Of a DNA stretch of 64,000 nucleotides, positions 1 to 8,831 are shown one piece after another (the stretch's first letter is position 1; every line of letters begins with the position of its first letter). Source of the stretch: Sphingomonas lycopersici (GTDB lineage Bacteria; Pseudomonadota; Alphaproteobacteria; Sphingomonadales; Sphingomonadaceae); contig NZ_JANFAU010000005.1 of NCBI RefSeq assembly GCF_026130605.1, positions 62,001 to 126,000 of the forward strand, in the 5' to 3' direction. The position numbers and the translations under genes are program-made. A model generated the notes under the pieces. It had not been told where the DNA came from and ran no database searches. It was given only the letters and a program-made list of their open reading frames with translations.

Positions 1-1179
1 CCCAGCCGCGCCCATCCCGCCGGCGACGCACATCGATACGACGACGTAGCGCACCCCGCGGCGCTTGCCCTCGATCAGCGCGTGCCCCGTCAACCGGCTG
101 CCGGTCATCCCGAACGGGTGGCCGATCGCGATTGCGCCGCCGTTGACGTTGATCTTGTCGGGATCGATCCCGAGCTGGTCACGGCAATAGAGCGCCTGGC
201 TGGCGAACGCCTCGTTCAGTTCCCACAGCCCGATATCGTCGACCGTCAGCCCGGCGCGCTCGAGCAGTTTCGGCACCGCGAACACCGGGCCGATCCCCAT
301 TTCGTCCGGCCGGCAACCCGCAACCTGGAAACCGCGATAGACGCCGAGGATCGGCAGCCCCTCGCGCTCGGCGGTGGCGCGGTCCATCACGATCTGCGCC
401 GAGGCGCCGTCGGACAGCTGGCTGGCGTTACCGGCGGTGACGAACTTGCCTTCCTTGACGAACTCGCCGTCCTTCCACACCGGCTTCAGCCCGGCGAGCG
501 CCTCGTAGGTGGTGCCCGCGCGCACACCCTCGTCGCGGTCGAGCGTCACCGTCTCGGTGCCGGCCTTGCTGCCGTCCTTTTCGTAGAGCTGCTTTTCGAC
601 CGTGATCGGCACGATCTCGTCGGCGAACTTGCCCGCGGCCTGCCCGGCGGCGGCGCGCTGCTGGCTCTCCGCGCTGAACCGGTCCTGCGCCTCGCGGCTG
701 ACATTGTAGCGCTCGGCGACCAGTTCGGCGGTCTCGATCATCTGGATATAGATCGTCGGATCGGCCGCCTTGGCCGATTTGTTCTGATAGCGCGGCGCAT
801 CCTTGGTGATCGTCATCGAGATGCTCTCGACCCCGCCCGCCAGCACGACATCGTTATCGCCCGCGATGATCGAGCGCGCGGCGAGCGCGATCGCGTTGAG
901 CCCCGACGAGCATTTGCGATCGAGCGTCATCCCCGCGACGCTTTCGGGGATGCCTGCCACCAGCGGGGTCAGGCGGCCGACGTTGGCCGCCTGCGTCAGC
1001 CACTGGTTGCCGACCCCCATGATCACGTCATCGATCCGCGCGGGATCGATCCCGGCGCGCTCGACCGCCGCCTTGGCGACATGGCCGGCGAGCGCGGGCG
1101 CCTCGGTCATGTTGAAGGCGCCGCGATAGGCCTTGCCGATTCCGGTGCGAGCGGTGGAGACGATAACGACTTCGCGCAT
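1..1179 (-). CDS. Thiolase (acetyl-CoA acetyltransferase family), 3' end cut by window edge
   Basis: Thiolase-superfamily enzyme, expected to cleave a 3-ketoacyl-CoA with free CoA (or run the reverse condensation). 393 codons are visible and the gene runs off the window start, so only a few C-terminal residues are missing. The N-terminus reads [16 protein letters not shown]. The nucleophilic Cys is near residue 89 in [10 protein letters not shown], followed by [18 protein letters not shown] and a C-terminal CVAGGMG block with the second catalytic Cys. It is the last visible gene of the minus operon starting at 12519, 3 bases after the ketosteroid isomerase. Its active-site block (CSSG) differs from the FadA6-like thiolase at 3722-4873 (CGSSQQA), so the operon carries two thiolases with different substrates. 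Which one this handles (side chain, ring fragment or acetoacetyl-CoA) cannot be told. Confidence 0.9.
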   Translation of the reverse strand, partial: MREVVIVSTARTGIGKAYRGAFNMTEAPALAGHVAKAAVERAGIDPARIDDVIMGVGNQWLTQAANVGRLTPLVAGIPESVAGMTLDRKCSSGLNAIALAARSIIAGDNDVVLAGGVESISMTITKDAPRYQNKSAKAADPTIYIQMIETAELVAERYNVSREAQDRFSAESQQRAAAGQAAGKFADEIVPITVEKQLYEKDGSKAGTETVTLDRDEGVRAGTTYEALAGLKPVWKDGEFVKEGKFVTAGNASQLSDGASAQIVMDRATAEREGLPILGVYRGFQVAGCRPDEMGIGPVFAVPKLLERAGLTVDDIGLWELNEAFASQALYCRDQLGIDPDKINVNGGAIAIGHPFGMTGSRLTGHALIEGKRRGVRYVVVSMCVAGGMGAAG

Positions 1180-1182
1180 GTC

Positions 1183-1560
1183 TTATCCTTCAAATCCGTG
1201 CATGTTGGCCGGGCCGAAATAGGCGCGCATCTCGATCACCTTGCCGTCTTCGTTGAAGCGGAAGGTGTCGATCACGTCGACCCGCTTCTCGCCGCCGTAG
1301 TTGAGCGTCACCGAGAAAGCGAAAGCGGCATAATCGCTCGCGGTGCGCACCGGGCCTTCAAGCTTGAGCTTGGCGCCGGTCGCCATCGAGGCGGTGTAGA
1401 AGGTGCGGATCGCCTCCAGCCCGCGATGCGCCGGCGAACCGATCGGATCCTCGACCGTCGCATCCTCGGCGAACAGCGCGACCACGCCTTCGGGATTCTG
1501 ATTGGCGAAGGCGTCGATATAACTCTCGACGACGCGCACCTTGTCTTCGTGGCTCAACAT
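1183..1560 (-). CDS. ksi: Delta5-3-ketosteroid isomerase
   Basis: Steroid delta-isomerase moving the double bond of a 3-keto-delta5-steroid to delta4. The 125-residue length equals the Comamonas testosteroni enzyme, and the sequence follows it along its length as far as I can recall it: ALFAEDATVEDPIGS around the base, VDVIDTFRFNEDGKV near the end. Catalytic residues fall at the classical positions: Tyr14 (SYIDAF), Asp38 (TVEDP) and Asp98 (VIDTF, Asp99 in C. testosteroni after a one-residue gap). It is a SnoaL/NTF2-fold protein, but unlike the other five in this window it is a true KSI rather than a generic relative. It lies between the maoC gene (7-base gap) and the thiolase (3-base gap). 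Its presence is one of the strongest signs that the cluster handles steroids. Confidence 0.9.
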   Translation of the reverse strand: MLSHEDKVRVVESYIDAFANQNPEGVVALFAEDATVEDPIGSPAHRGLEAIRTFYTASMATGAKLKLEGPVRTASDYAAFAFSVTLNYGGEKRVDVIDTFRFNEDGKVIEMRAYFGPANMHGFEG

Positions 1561-1567
1561 CTTGTGC

Positions 1568-2032
1568 TTACTCCGGGAAATAGCGGCTGATCGTATCGAC
1601 GACGCAGGCCGGCCTGTCGCTGCCCTCGATCTCGATCGTGATGCGCACGATCGACTGGACCGCGCCCTTCACCTCCTCGAACTTGACCAGCTCGCCCACC
1701 CCGCGAATGCGCGAGCCGACCGGGACCGGGGCGAGGAAACGCAGCCGATCGGCACCGACATTCACCGCATGCGCGAAGCCGCGCACCTCGACGAGCTGCG
1801 GCAGGAAATAATTGGCGAGGCTGAGCGTCAGATAGCCGTGCGCGATCGTCTTGCCGAACGGGCCCTGCTTCGCCCGCTCGGTATCGACGTGGATCCACTG
1901 ATGATCGCCGGTCACGTCGGCGAAGCCGTCGATCCGGTCCTGCTCGATTGGGAGCCAGTCGGTCGGGCCGAACTGCCGCCCCTCCTGCCCGATCAGGTCG
2001 CGCGGCGACGCGAAGACCGCCGGCCCGCTCAT
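1568..2032 (-). CDS. MaoC-like (R)-specific enoyl-CoA hydratase
   Basis: Single-hot-dog MaoC/NodN-type hydratase of 154 residues, expected to add water to a trans-2-enoyl-CoA or remove it from a 3-hydroxyacyl-CoA. The catalytic Asp-x4-His dyad is Asp43/His48 in DVTGDHQWIHVD, followed by the usual GxTIAHGYLTLS helix (here GKTIAHGYLT). I chose the ATG at 2032 because it overlaps the stop of the upstream SDR gene as ATGA; a longer reading frame to 2122 has no such support and begins inside the SDR. It sits in the steroid operon between ipdF and ksi. The substrate is not shown by sequence: a side-chain enoyl-CoA or a late C/D-ring intermediate are both possible. Confidence 0.85.
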   Translation of the reverse strand: MSGPAVFASPRDLIGQEGRQFGPTDWLPIEQDRIDGFADVTGDHQWIHVDTERAKQGPFGKTIAHGYLTLSLANYFLPQLVEVRGFAHAVNVGADRLRFLAPVPVGSRIRGVGELVKFEEVKGAVQSIVRITIEIEGSDRPACVVDTISRYFPE

Positions 2033-2808
2033 GCGCGCTGGCTGGAGACCGAGACGGTCTCCCCGGTCATATAGCTCGACAGATCGGAGGCGAGGAAGAT
2101 CATCACGTTGGCCACTTCCCACACCTCGGCAGGACGGCCGAACGCCTCGCGCGCGCTCAGCTCGGCGAGCAGATCGTCGCTCGTCACCTTGGCGAGAAAA
2201 GCGTGCATCGCGATCGACGGCGCGACCGCGTTGACCCGCACGTTATGCTCCGCCGCCTCGACCGCCGCGCAGCGCGTGAAGGCCATCACGCCCGCCTTGG
2301 CAGCGGCATAATGCGCCTGCCCCTTTTGCGCGCGCCAGCCGAGCACCGAGGCGTTGTTGATCATCGCCCCCGACTTGCGGGCATACATGCCCGGCAGGAA
2401 GGCGCGGGTCATCCGCATCACGCTGGTCAGGGTCACGTCGAGCACGCGCGACCATTGATCGTCGGTCATGTCGACGATCGGCACTTCGCCACCCAAGCCG
2501 GCGTTGTTGATCAGCACGTCGACATGCCCGAGCGTGTCATGCGCCGCATCGCGCAGCCGCTGGACATCGGCCTCGACCGTCACGTCGCACAATATCGTCG
2601 CGGGGCGCGGGGTGCCGGTTTCCGCGGCGATGCGGTCGGCGGCCTCGCCGAGCCGGCGCTCGTGATAGTCGCTGATCAGCAGCCGCGCGCCTTCCTCGGC
2701 GGCGCGCTTGGCGACCGCATAGCCGATGCCGGTGCCGGCGGCGGCGGTGACGACGACGGTCTTGCCGGTGAGCAGCCCGCGCGGGGTGGGATAGACCGGC
2801 GGGATCAT
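2029..2808 (-). CDS. ipdF: IpdF-like short-chain dehydrogenase (C/D-ring pathway)
   Basis: Classical SDR of 259 residues. The NAD(P)-binding turn is VTAAAGTGIGYA (residues about 20-31), the NNAG motif is INNAGLGGE, and the catalytic Ser/Tyr/Lys set lies in SVLGWRAQ...HYAAAKAG. The unusual VTAAAGTGIG turn, the NNASVLGWRAQ stretch and the C-terminal SSYMTGE block match what I recall of mycobacterial IpdF, which oxidises the 5-hydroxyl of the methylhexahydroindanone propionyl-CoA ring intermediate. Start and stop overlap their neighbours by ATGA on both sides, so translation is coupled within the operon. Family membership is certain; the IpdF assignment rests on remembered similarity plus the surrounding fadA6, echA20 and ipdABC genes. 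Confidence 0.8.
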   Translation of the reverse strand: MIPPVYPTPRGLLTGKTVVVTAAAGTGIGYAVAKRAAEEGARLLISDYHERRLGEAADRIAAETGTPRPATILCDVTVEADVQRLRDAAHDTLGHVDVLINNAGLGGEVPIVDMTDDQWSRVLDVTLTSVMRMTRAFLPGMYARKSGAMINNASVLGWRAQKGQAHYAAAKAGVMAFTRCAAVEAAEHNVRVNAVAPSIAMHAFLAKVTSDDLLAELSAREAFGRPAEVWEVANVMIFLASDLSSYMTGETVSVSSQRA

Positions 2809-3722
2809 GCGCCGGTTCCATAGACCGGCTTGGCCGGGTTGCGCCGCGCGACGAGATCGCCGACGACGACGCCCACCTCATCGGCGCGCAGCGCGCGGCC
2901 GACATCGGCCGACGTCGGGCCGTCGGTCCAGCCTTCGGCGAGGCGGATCGTGCCGCCGAACGGCTCGAACACCTGCCCCGTCACCGCCTGCGACTGCTCG
3001 CTCGCCAGCCACGCGACCAAGGGCGCGGTATTTTCGGGCGCATAAGGATCGAAGGCGGCTTCCTGCATCGAGGTCATCGTGTCGGCGAAGGCGGTCATCG
3101 TCATGCGGGTGCGCGCATTGGGCGCGAGCGCATTGGCGGTGATGCCATACCGCCCGAGCTCGGCGGCCTGGATCAGGGTCAGCGCGGCGATCCCGGCCTT
3201 GGCGGCGGAATAAGCGCTCTGCCCGATGCTGCCCTGCAAGCCGGCGCCGGAGGTGGTGTTGATGATCCGCGCATCGATCGCCTCGCCCGCCTTCTGCCGC
3301 GCGCGCCAGAAGTCTACCGCGTGGCGGCTGGTGCAGAAATGTCCGCGCAGATGGACCCGCGTCACCGCATCCCATTCCTCCGGGGTGCAGGAAACGAACA
3401 TGCGATCGCGCACGAAGCCGGCGTTGTTGACCACCGCATGCAACGTCCCGAACGCGTCGAGCGCGGTCTGGACGATGCGCTTGCCGGCATCCCAATCCGC
3501 GACATCGTCGGTGTTGGCGACCGCCTCGCCCCCCGCGCCGCGGATCTCGTCGACGACGCGTTCGGCCGCGCCCTTGGTCTCGCCGCTCTCGCCGTGCGTC
3601 CCGACGCCGAGATCGTTGACCACGACCTTCGCGCCCTCCGCCGCCAGCCCGAGCGCGTAGGCCCGGCCGAGGCCGTTGCCCGCCCCGGTGACGATGACCA
3701 CCCGTCCTTCGCAAATTCCCAT
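2805..3722 (-). CDS. SDR family 3-hydroxyacyl-CoA dehydrogenase-like protein
   Basis: SDR of 305 residues with the long insert after the second strand (NDLGVGTHGESGETKGAAE) typical of the dehydrogenase half of peroxisomal multifunctional enzyme 2 and of actinobacterial steroid side-chain 3-hydroxyacyl-CoA dehydrogenases. Cofactor motif VTGAGNGLGRAY, then VNNAGFVRDRM, and active site NTTSGAG...YSAAKAG. The ATG at 3722 was chosen because it touches the thiolase stop at 3722; the open frame continues upstream to 4154 only as an antisense shadow of that thiolase. The stop overlaps the ipdF start (ATGA). With the MaoC hydratase two genes downstream it could complete a beta-oxidation round, but whether on the side chain or on ring fragments is inference. 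Confidence 0.85.
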   Translation of the reverse strand: MGICEGRVVIVTGAGNGLGRAYALGLAAEGAKVVVNDLGVGTHGESGETKGAAERVVDEIRGAGGEAVANTDDVADWDAGKRIVQTALDAFGTLHAVVNNAGFVRDRMFVSCTPEEWDAVTRVHLRGHFCTSRHAVDFWRARQKAGEAIDARIINTTSGAGLQGSIGQSAYSAAKAGIAALTLIQAAELGRYGITANALAPNARTRMTMTAFADTMTSMQEAAFDPYAPENTAPLVAWLASEQSQAVTGQVFEPFGGTIRLAEGWTDGPTSADVGRALRADEVGVVVGDLVARRNPAKPVYGTGA

Positions 3723-4873
3723 TACAGCCTCTCGATAATCGTCACATTGGCCTGCCCGCCGCCCTCGCACATCGTCTGGAGGCCGTAGCGGCCGCCGGTG
3801 CGCTCGAGCGCGTTGAGCAGGGTGGTCATCAGCCGCGCGCCGGTGGCGCCGATCGGGTGGCCGAGCGCGATCGCCCCGCCCTGCACGTTGACCTTCTCGT
3901 GCGGCACGCCGAGTTCCTTCATCCACGCCATCGGGATCGATGCGAACGCCTCGTTGCATTCGAACAGATCGATATCGGCGATCGACATGCCCGCCTTGGC
4001 CAACGCGTGCTGGGTCGCGGGGATCGGGCCGGTCAGCATCCACACTGGATTGGCGGCGCGGACCGAGAGGTGGTGGATGCGCGCGCGGGGCTTGAGCCCA
4101 TGCGCCTTCACCGCCGCCTCGCTCGCGATCAGCAGCGCAGCGGCGCCGTCGCAATTCTGGCTGGCGACCCCGGCGGTGACCGCCCCGCCCTCACGCACCG
4201 GCTTGAGCGCGGCGAGGCCCTCAAGGCTCGTCGCGGGGCGGATCGTCTCGTCGGCTTCGAGCCCGGCGAGCGGCGCGATTTCGCGCTTGAACCAGCCGGC
4301 CTCGGTCGCGCGTTGCGCGCGGGCGTGCGATTCGACCGCGAACGCCTCCATCGCTTCGCGGCCGATGCCCCATTTGTCGGCGATCATCTCAGCCGACTTG
4401 ATCTGGTTGACTTCCTCGTCGCCGTAGCGCGCGAGCCAGCCGGCCGAACCGAGGAACGGGCTATCGAAGCCATAAGGCTGGCCGGCGAACATCGCGGCCG
4501 AGATCGGGATCGCGTTCATCGCCTGGCTGCCGCCGGCGACGACCAGATCCTGCGTCCCGCTCATCACCCCCTGCGCGGCGAAATGCACCGCCTGCTGCGA
4601 GGAGCCGCACTGGCGGTCGACCGTCACCCCCGGTACTTCCTCGGGCAGCCCTGCAGCGAGCCATGCAGTGCGGCCGATATCGCCCGCCTGCGGCCCGATC
4701 GTGTCGCAGCAACCCCAGACGACGTCATCGACCGCCTTGGGGTCGACGCCGGTGCGCTCGATCAGCGCCTTGATCGGGTGTGCGCCGAGATCGGCGGGGT
4801 GGACCCCCGCAAGCGTCCCCTTCTTGCGGCCGATCGGGGTGCGCACCGCGTCGACGATATAGGCTTCAGCCAT
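3722..4873 (-). CDS. fadA6: FadA6-like thiolase
   Basis: Thiolase of 383 residues that closely follows mycobacterial FadA6 as I recall it: MAEAYIVDAVRTPIG at the N-terminus, the active-site block VDRQCGSSQQAV (Cys near residue 88), the LTGPIPAT stretch, NEAFASIPMAW, GGAIALGHPIGATG, and the end TMCEGGGQANVTIIERL. In the KstR2 regulon FadA6 performs the thiolytic cleavage after rings C and D have been opened by IpdAB and EchA20, and homologues of those genes lie in this same operon. The start at 4873 overlaps the upstream acyl-CoA dehydrogenase stop by 8 bases. It is clearly different from the thiolase at 1-1179. Confidence 0.88.
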   Translation of the reverse strand: MAEAYIVDAVRTPIGRKKGTLAGVHPADLGAHPIKALIERTGVDPKAVDDVVWGCCDTIGPQAGDIGRTAWLAAGLPEEVPGVTVDRQCGSSQQAVHFAAQGVMSGTQDLVVAGGSQAMNAIPISAAMFAGQPYGFDSPFLGSAGWLARYGDEEVNQIKSAEMIADKWGIGREAMEAFAVESHARAQRATEAGWFKREIAPLAGLEADETIRPATSLEGLAALKPVREGGAVTAGVASQNCDGAAALLIASEAAVKAHGLKPRARIHHLSVRAANPVWMLTGPIPATQHALAKAGMSIADIDLFECNEAFASIPMAWMKELGVPHEKVNVQGGAIALGHPIGATGARLMTTLLNALERTGGRYGLQTMCEGGGQANVTIIERL

Positions 4874-5837
4874 GTGTCATTCCTGTCTCGAAACTCTGAT
4901 CGGGGCCGATCGCCATCGCACCGCCGATCACGGCGTCGTCGAGGCGACGGAGGTGGAAGGCGCGGTCGCCCCACGCACCGGCGAGCGCCCAGGCGCGCTT
5001 CATCCAGTAATGGAGGTCGACTTCATAGGTGTAGCCCATCGCGCCGTGGACCTGGATCGCGGTCTCCGCCGCCTGCACCGCGGCGTCGGTCGCGGCGAGC
5101 TTGGCGTGGCTGACATGGACCCCGGCGCGCTCATGCCCGTTTTCCAGCGCATAGGCCGCGCGCCACAGCGCCGGCCGGGCGAATTCCAACGCCACCGCGA
5201 CGCTCGCGAGGTGATGCTTGATCGCCTGAAACCCGCCGATCGCCTGACCGAATTGCTCGCGATCCTTGGCGTAATCGGTCGCCAGCGTCAGCATCCGCTC
5301 GCCCGCCCCGACAAGCTGCGCCGCCGCGATCAGCGCGGCGTGATCGAGCATCCGCGCATCGGCCTCCGCGCGCGCCACCGCGAACATCCGGCGGAGCGGA
5401 TCGGCGCTTTCCAGCCGCTCGCCGGTCGCGCTGCCGCCGAACACCAGCCCAGCCTGATCGGCATCGGCGACCCATGGATTGACCGGATGCGCCAGCGCGA
5501 CCTTGAGCTCGCCCGCGGCAATCGCCGCGAGCTGCGCCTCGTCGGCGATCAGCCGCGGCGCGACTAACGCGCTGTCGGCGACCGGCTCGGACACGTCGGC
5601 GCGGCCCAGCTCGACCGCGACCAGCGCCGCTTCGATCAGCCCCAGCCCGAGCCCGCCCTGCGCCTCGGGGACGATCAGCGCGGTCAGCCCCATCTCGACC
5701 AGCCCGCGCCAGATCACGGGATCGCGCCCGCCCTCCGTGTCGAGCCGGCGCAACACCTCGGCGCCGTGGGTGCCTTCGAGATAGGCGCGAACGCCGTCGC
5801 GCAATTCGATCTGTTCGTCGGTGAACGCGAAGTTCAT
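4866..5837 (-). CDS. Acyl-CoA dehydrogenase, short (beta-type) subunit
   Basis: Acyl-CoA dehydrogenase fold, 323 residues, clearly shorter than the usual 380-400. N-terminal domain MNFAFTDEQIELRDGVRAYL, weak middle domain, and C-terminal helices with DREQFGQAIGGFQAIKHHLA and HGAMGYTYEVDLHYWMKRA. Steroid-degrading actinobacteria use such short subunits (FadE32/FadE33, about 320 residues) together with a longer partner to form alpha2beta2 enzymes. Here the longer partner is the adjacent gene at 5837-6997, with a one-base TGATG overlap. I chose the ATG at 5837 for that overlap; the frame remains open to 5954 inside the neighbour. A FadE32/33-like role on opened-ring acyl-CoAs is inference from size, pairing and operon. 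Confidence 0.85.
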   Translation of the reverse strand: MNFAFTDEQIELRDGVRAYLEGTHGAEVLRRLDTEGGRDPVIWRGLVEMGLTALIVPEAQGGLGLGLIEAALVAVELGRADVSEPVADSALVAPRLIADEAQLAAIAAGELKVALAHPVNPWVADADQAGLVFGGSATGERLESADPLRRMFAVARAEADARMLDHAALIAAAQLVGAGERMLTLATDYAKDREQFGQAIGGFQAIKHHLASVAVALEFARPALWRAAYALENGHERAGVHVSHAKLAATDAAVQAAETAIQVHGAMGYTYEVDLHYWMKRAWALAGAWGDRAFHLRRLDDAVIGGAMAIGPDQSFETGMTHG

Positions 5838-6997
5838 CAGCCCGCCCCCAACCGCGGCAGACCGAGCAGCCGCTCGGCAATGATGTTGCGCTGGATCTCG
5901 TTCGATCCGGCGTAGATCGGCCCGGAGAGCGAGAAGATATAGCCCTCCAGCCATTGATTGACGCGCCCGCCGACCTCTTTCAGCTCGGCCGCCGCGCCCA
6001 GCAGGCTCATCGCGGTGCGATGCAAAGCGCGATCGAGCTCGGACCAGAAGATCTTGTTGAGGCTCGCCTCGGCGCCGATCTTGCCCCCGGCCATCACGGT
6101 CGAGGCGACCTTATAGGTGTTGAGCGCATAGGCTTCCGCCTCGGCCCACGCCTTGATCACCGCCTCGCGCGCGCTCGGCGCGGCATCGCGCTGATGCGCG
6201 CGATAGAGATCGACCAGCCGCTTCGCCGCCGCCTGAAAGCGCGCCGGGCTGCGCAGCATCAGCCCGCGCTCGAACCCGGCGGTGGCCATCGCGACATTCC
6301 ACCCCTCGCCCTCGCCCGCGATGCGGTTGGCGGCGGGGACGCGGACCTCGTCGAAAAAGATTTCGGCAAACCCCGTCTCGCCGTGGAGCTGGCGGATCGG
6401 GCGGATCGTCACCCCGGGCGCGTCCAAGGGCACGAGGATGAAGCTCAGCCCCTTGTGGCGCCTCGACTCCGGGTCGGTGCGGAACAGCCCGAAGCACCAA
6501 TCGGCAAAGGCCGCGCGGCTCGACCAGGTCTTCTGCCCCGAGATGACATAATCGTCGCCGTCACGCACCGCGCGCGAGCGGATCGCGGCCATGTCCGATC
6601 CCGCATTGGGCTCGGACCAGGCCTGCGCCCACATGATCTCGCCCTTCGCCATCGGCGTCAGGAAGCGCGCCTTCTGCTCGTCGGTGCCGAATTCCATCAC
6701 CGTCGGGCCGAGCAGGAAGATGCCGTTCTGATTGGCGCGCAGCGGCGCCCCGGCGCGATAATATTCTTCCTCGAAGATCAGCCAACGAATGAGATCGAGC
6801 CCGCGCCCGCCATAAGCCTCGGGCCAGGTGACCATGCCCCAATTGCCGCCGGCGAGCGTGCGTTCCCATTCGACGTGCGCGTCGAACCCGGCACGCCCTT
6901 CGAGCGTCAGCAGCGGCTCCTTGGGGACATGCGCCTCCATCCACGCGCGGACTTCGGCGCGGAAGGCTTGTTGTTCAGGGGTGTAGGTGAGGTCCAT
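5837..6997 (-). CDS. Acyl-CoA dehydrogenase, long (alpha-type) subunit
   Basis: Acyl-CoA dehydrogenase of 386 residues: N-terminal helical domain (MDLTYTPEQQAFRAEVRAW), beta-barrel middle domain with AQAWSEPNAGSDMAAI and SGQKTWSSRA (flavin-contacting), and C-terminal domain ending in GSNEIQRNIIAERLLGLPR. It is expected to pair with the 323-residue subunit encoded immediately downstream, as FadE31 does with FadE32/33. Its stop and the partner's start share one base. Upstream, the echA20 stop at 6997 coincides with the start of this gene's coding region, so the operon is tightly packed. The FadE31-like reading is inference; a FadE30 homologue is instead found at 55219-56403. Confidence 0.87.
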   Translation of the reverse strand: MDLTYTPEQQAFRAEVRAWMEAHVPKEPLLTLEGRAGFDAHVEWERTLAGGNWGMVTWPEAYGGRGLDLIRWLIFEEEYYRAGAPLRANQNGIFLLGPTVMEFGTDEQKARFLTPMAKGEIMWAQAWSEPNAGSDMAAIRSRAVRDGDDYVISGQKTWSSRAAFADWCFGLFRTDPESRRHKGLSFILVPLDAPGVTIRPIRQLHGETGFAEIFFDEVRVPAANRIAGEGEGWNVAMATAGFERGLMLRSPARFQAAAKRLVDLYRAHQRDAAPSAREAVIKAWAEAEAYALNTYKVASTVMAGGKIGAEASLNKIFWSELDRALHRTAMSLLGAAAELKEVGGRVNQWLEGYIFSLSGPIYAGSNEIQRNIIAERLLGLPRLGAG

Positions 6998-7746
6998 CAG
7001 AACTTGGCCGCCCCCTTGTTCTCGACGAAGGCGTCGCGCGATTTCTGGCTGTCCTCGTGCATGTACATTTCGAGCGTGAAGCCCTGTTCGAAGCGATAGC
7101 CGTGATCGACGTCGCGCGGCTCGATGCCGTTGAGCGCCTCCTTGGCGATCACCAAAGCCTTGCGGCTCTTCGACGCGATCACCGCGGCGAAGGCGCGCGC
7201 TTCCTCGTACAGCTTATCGAGCGGCACGAGTTTCTCGATCGCGCCGATGCGATAGGCTTCCTCGGCCGGGATGCGCCCACCGGTAAAGAAGGCCGCGCGG
7301 ACCTTCTGGATCGAGAACATGCGCTGGAGGTGGCTCGCCCCGCCCATCGCGCCGCGATCGACCTCGGGCAGCGAGAAGAACGCGCCCTCGGCGGCGATCA
7401 CCACGTCGGAGGCGCCGCAGATGCCGATCCCGCCGCCGATCACGAAATTATGCACCGCGGTGACGACCGGCACCTCGCAGTTCCGCACCGCGCGGAAGGT
7501 GCGGTAATTGCCGCGGTTGAGATCGACGATCCGCTCGGGATGCGCCTGCATCTCCTTGATATCGACCCCGCCGCAGAAACCCTTGCCCTCGGCGCGGATC
7601 AGCACGCAGCGCACGTCGGGGTTGCGCCCAAGCGTCTCGATGATGCCCGGCAGCTCGTTCCAGCCCGCGCTGTCGAGCGCGTTGACCGGCGGGTGATCAA
7701 GGATGACCTCGCCGATATTGTCGGCGACATAAGTGCGGATCGGCAT
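6997..7746 (-). CDS. echA20: EchA20-like crotonase (ring-D hydrolase)
   Basis: Crotonase-superfamily protein of 249 residues. It follows mycobacterial EchA20 as I recall it: GKGFCGGVDIKEMQAHPE (oxyanion hole one), FVIGGGIGICGASDVVIA (oxyanion hole two), LPEVDRGAMGGASHL, and the C-terminal YRFEQGFTLEM block. EchA20 is a CoA-ester ring hydrolase that opens ring D in the propanoate-indanone (HIP) branch of steroid breakdown, not a conventional enoyl-CoA hydratase. The start at 7746 shares a base with the stop of ipdC (TGATG), and ipdC/ipdB/ipdA lie just upstream, as in the mycobacterial locus where echA20, ipdA, ipdB and ipdC are consecutive. The longer open frame to 8478 is antisense noise. Confidence 0.85.
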   Translation of the reverse strand: MPIRTYVADNIGEVILDHPPVNALDSAGWNELPGIIETLGRNPDVRCVLIRAEGKGFCGGVDIKEMQAHPERIVDLNRGNYRTFRAVRNCEVPVVTAVHNFVIGGGIGICGASDVVIAAEGAFFSLPEVDRGAMGGASHLQRMFSIQKVRAAFFTGGRIPAEEAYRIGAIEKLVPLDKLYEEARAFAAVIASKSRKALVIAKEALNGIEPRDVDHGYRFEQGFTLEMYMHEDSQKSRDAFVENKGAAKF

Positions 7747-8831
7747 CAGGCGGCTCTTTCGTTGGCGACGGTCGCGGTCAGCGCGGCGATGCGCGCCCGC
7801 GCCTCGCGCTCGATATCGGCGAGAAGTTCGGCACAGGTCGGCAAGGAAGTGATCCGCCCGGCGACGAGCCCGGTGGCCATCACGCCATGCTCGATATCGC
7901 CGTCGACCACCGCTTTCTGGATCAAGGTCGGCGCGGCGGCGGCGAGCATCGCCTGCATGAAGCTCAGCCCGCCGTGACTGGTCATCCCGCGCGCGGCGGC
8001 GATCAGCTCGCCCCAGCTCGCGCCGGTGCGCGCCTTCATCGCCAGCCCGCCCTCGATCGCACGCAGCCACATGCCGATCGGGCCCGATTTCTCGATCCGG
8101 TCGAACATCGGGGTGCGGACCATGCGCTGCGGCAGGCCGTCGATCTTGGTGGTGACGTGGATGTCGTCGGTGCCGGCCTTGAGATAGACATTCTTGGCGA
8201 CTTCCGGCGGCGCGCTCTCGACCGTCAGCAGAAAGCGCGTCCCCATCGCGATGCCCACCGCGCCATAGGCCAGCGCCGCCGCAAGCCCGCGCCCGTCGGC
8301 GAACCCGCCGGCGGCGATTACCGGCACCTTCACCGCATCGAGCACCTGCGGCAGCAGGATCGTGGTGGCGACCGCGCCGGTATGCCCGCCGCCCTCGCCG
8401 CCCTGCACCGTGATCATGTCGCAGCCGAGCTCGACCATCTTCCTGGCGTGCTTCGCCGCGCCGACGGTCGGCACGCACAGGATGCCCGCGTCCTTGAAAC
8501 GCGCGATCATCTTGGCATCAGGCCCGCGCCCGAAGCTCACCGCGCGCACCTGATTCCGATTGGCGAGGATCAGGTCGACGATCTCGCCCGCGCCGGGCTG
8601 GAACATATGGAAATTGACGCCGAACGGCTGCGACGTGCGCCGCCGCACATCGGCGATCTTCTCCGCCGCCTCGCGCGGGGTCATCACCGCCGCGCCGAGG
8701 AAGCCGAACGCCCCCGCCTCGCACGAGGCGGCGACCAACGCCGGCTCGGCGACCCAGCCCATCGCGGTCTGGATCACCGGCAGGCGGCAGCCGAGCCGCT
8801 CGGTCAGGATCGTGGCGAGCGGGTCGCTCAT
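7746..8831 (-). CDS. ipdC: IpdC-like flavin-dependent oxidoreductase (nitronate monooxygenase family)
   Basis: TIM-barrel flavoprotein of the 2-nitropropane dioxygenase/nitronate monooxygenase family, 361 residues, close to the roughly 355 of mycobacterial IpdC. N-terminus LTERLGCRLPVIQTAMGWVA, central glycine-rich FMN segment VQGGEGGGHTG, and phosphate-binding VPVIAAGGFADGRGLAAALAYGAVGIAMGTRF split over two strands. IpdC acts on a CoA-linked ring intermediate in the C/D-ring pathway before EchA20. The ATG at 8831 overlaps the stop of the upstream crotonase (ATGA), and its own stop overlaps echA20. The family is broad, so function is assigned mainly from the ipdA-ipdB-crotonase-ipdC-echA20 order. 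Confidence 0.82.
   Translation of the reverse strand: MSDPLATILTERLGCRLPVIQTAMGWVAEPALVAASCEAGAFGFLGAAVMTPREAAEKIADVRRRTSQPFGVNFHMFQPGAGEIVDLILANRNQVRAVSFGRGPDAKMIARFKDAGILCVPTVGAAKHARKMVELGCDMITVQGGEGGGHTGAVATTILLPQVLDAVKVPVIAAGGFADGRGLAAALAYGAVGIAMGTRFLLTVESAPPEVAKNVYLKAGTDDIHVTTKIDGLPQRMVRTPMFDRIEKSGPIGMWLRAIEGGLAMKARTGASWGELIAAARGMTSHGGLSFMQAMLAAAAPTLIQKAVVDGDIEHGVMATGLVAGRITSLPTCAELLADIEREARARIAALTATVANERAA

Noticed and set aside
82..1590. Long plus-strand open frame (502 codons) across the thiolase and isomerase genes
   Set aside because: It is an antisense shadow. The minus strand encodes a thiolase and a ketosteroid isomerase with intact catalytic motifs, and the plus frame has low-complexity Arg/Asp/His-rich composition typical of reversed GC-rich genes.
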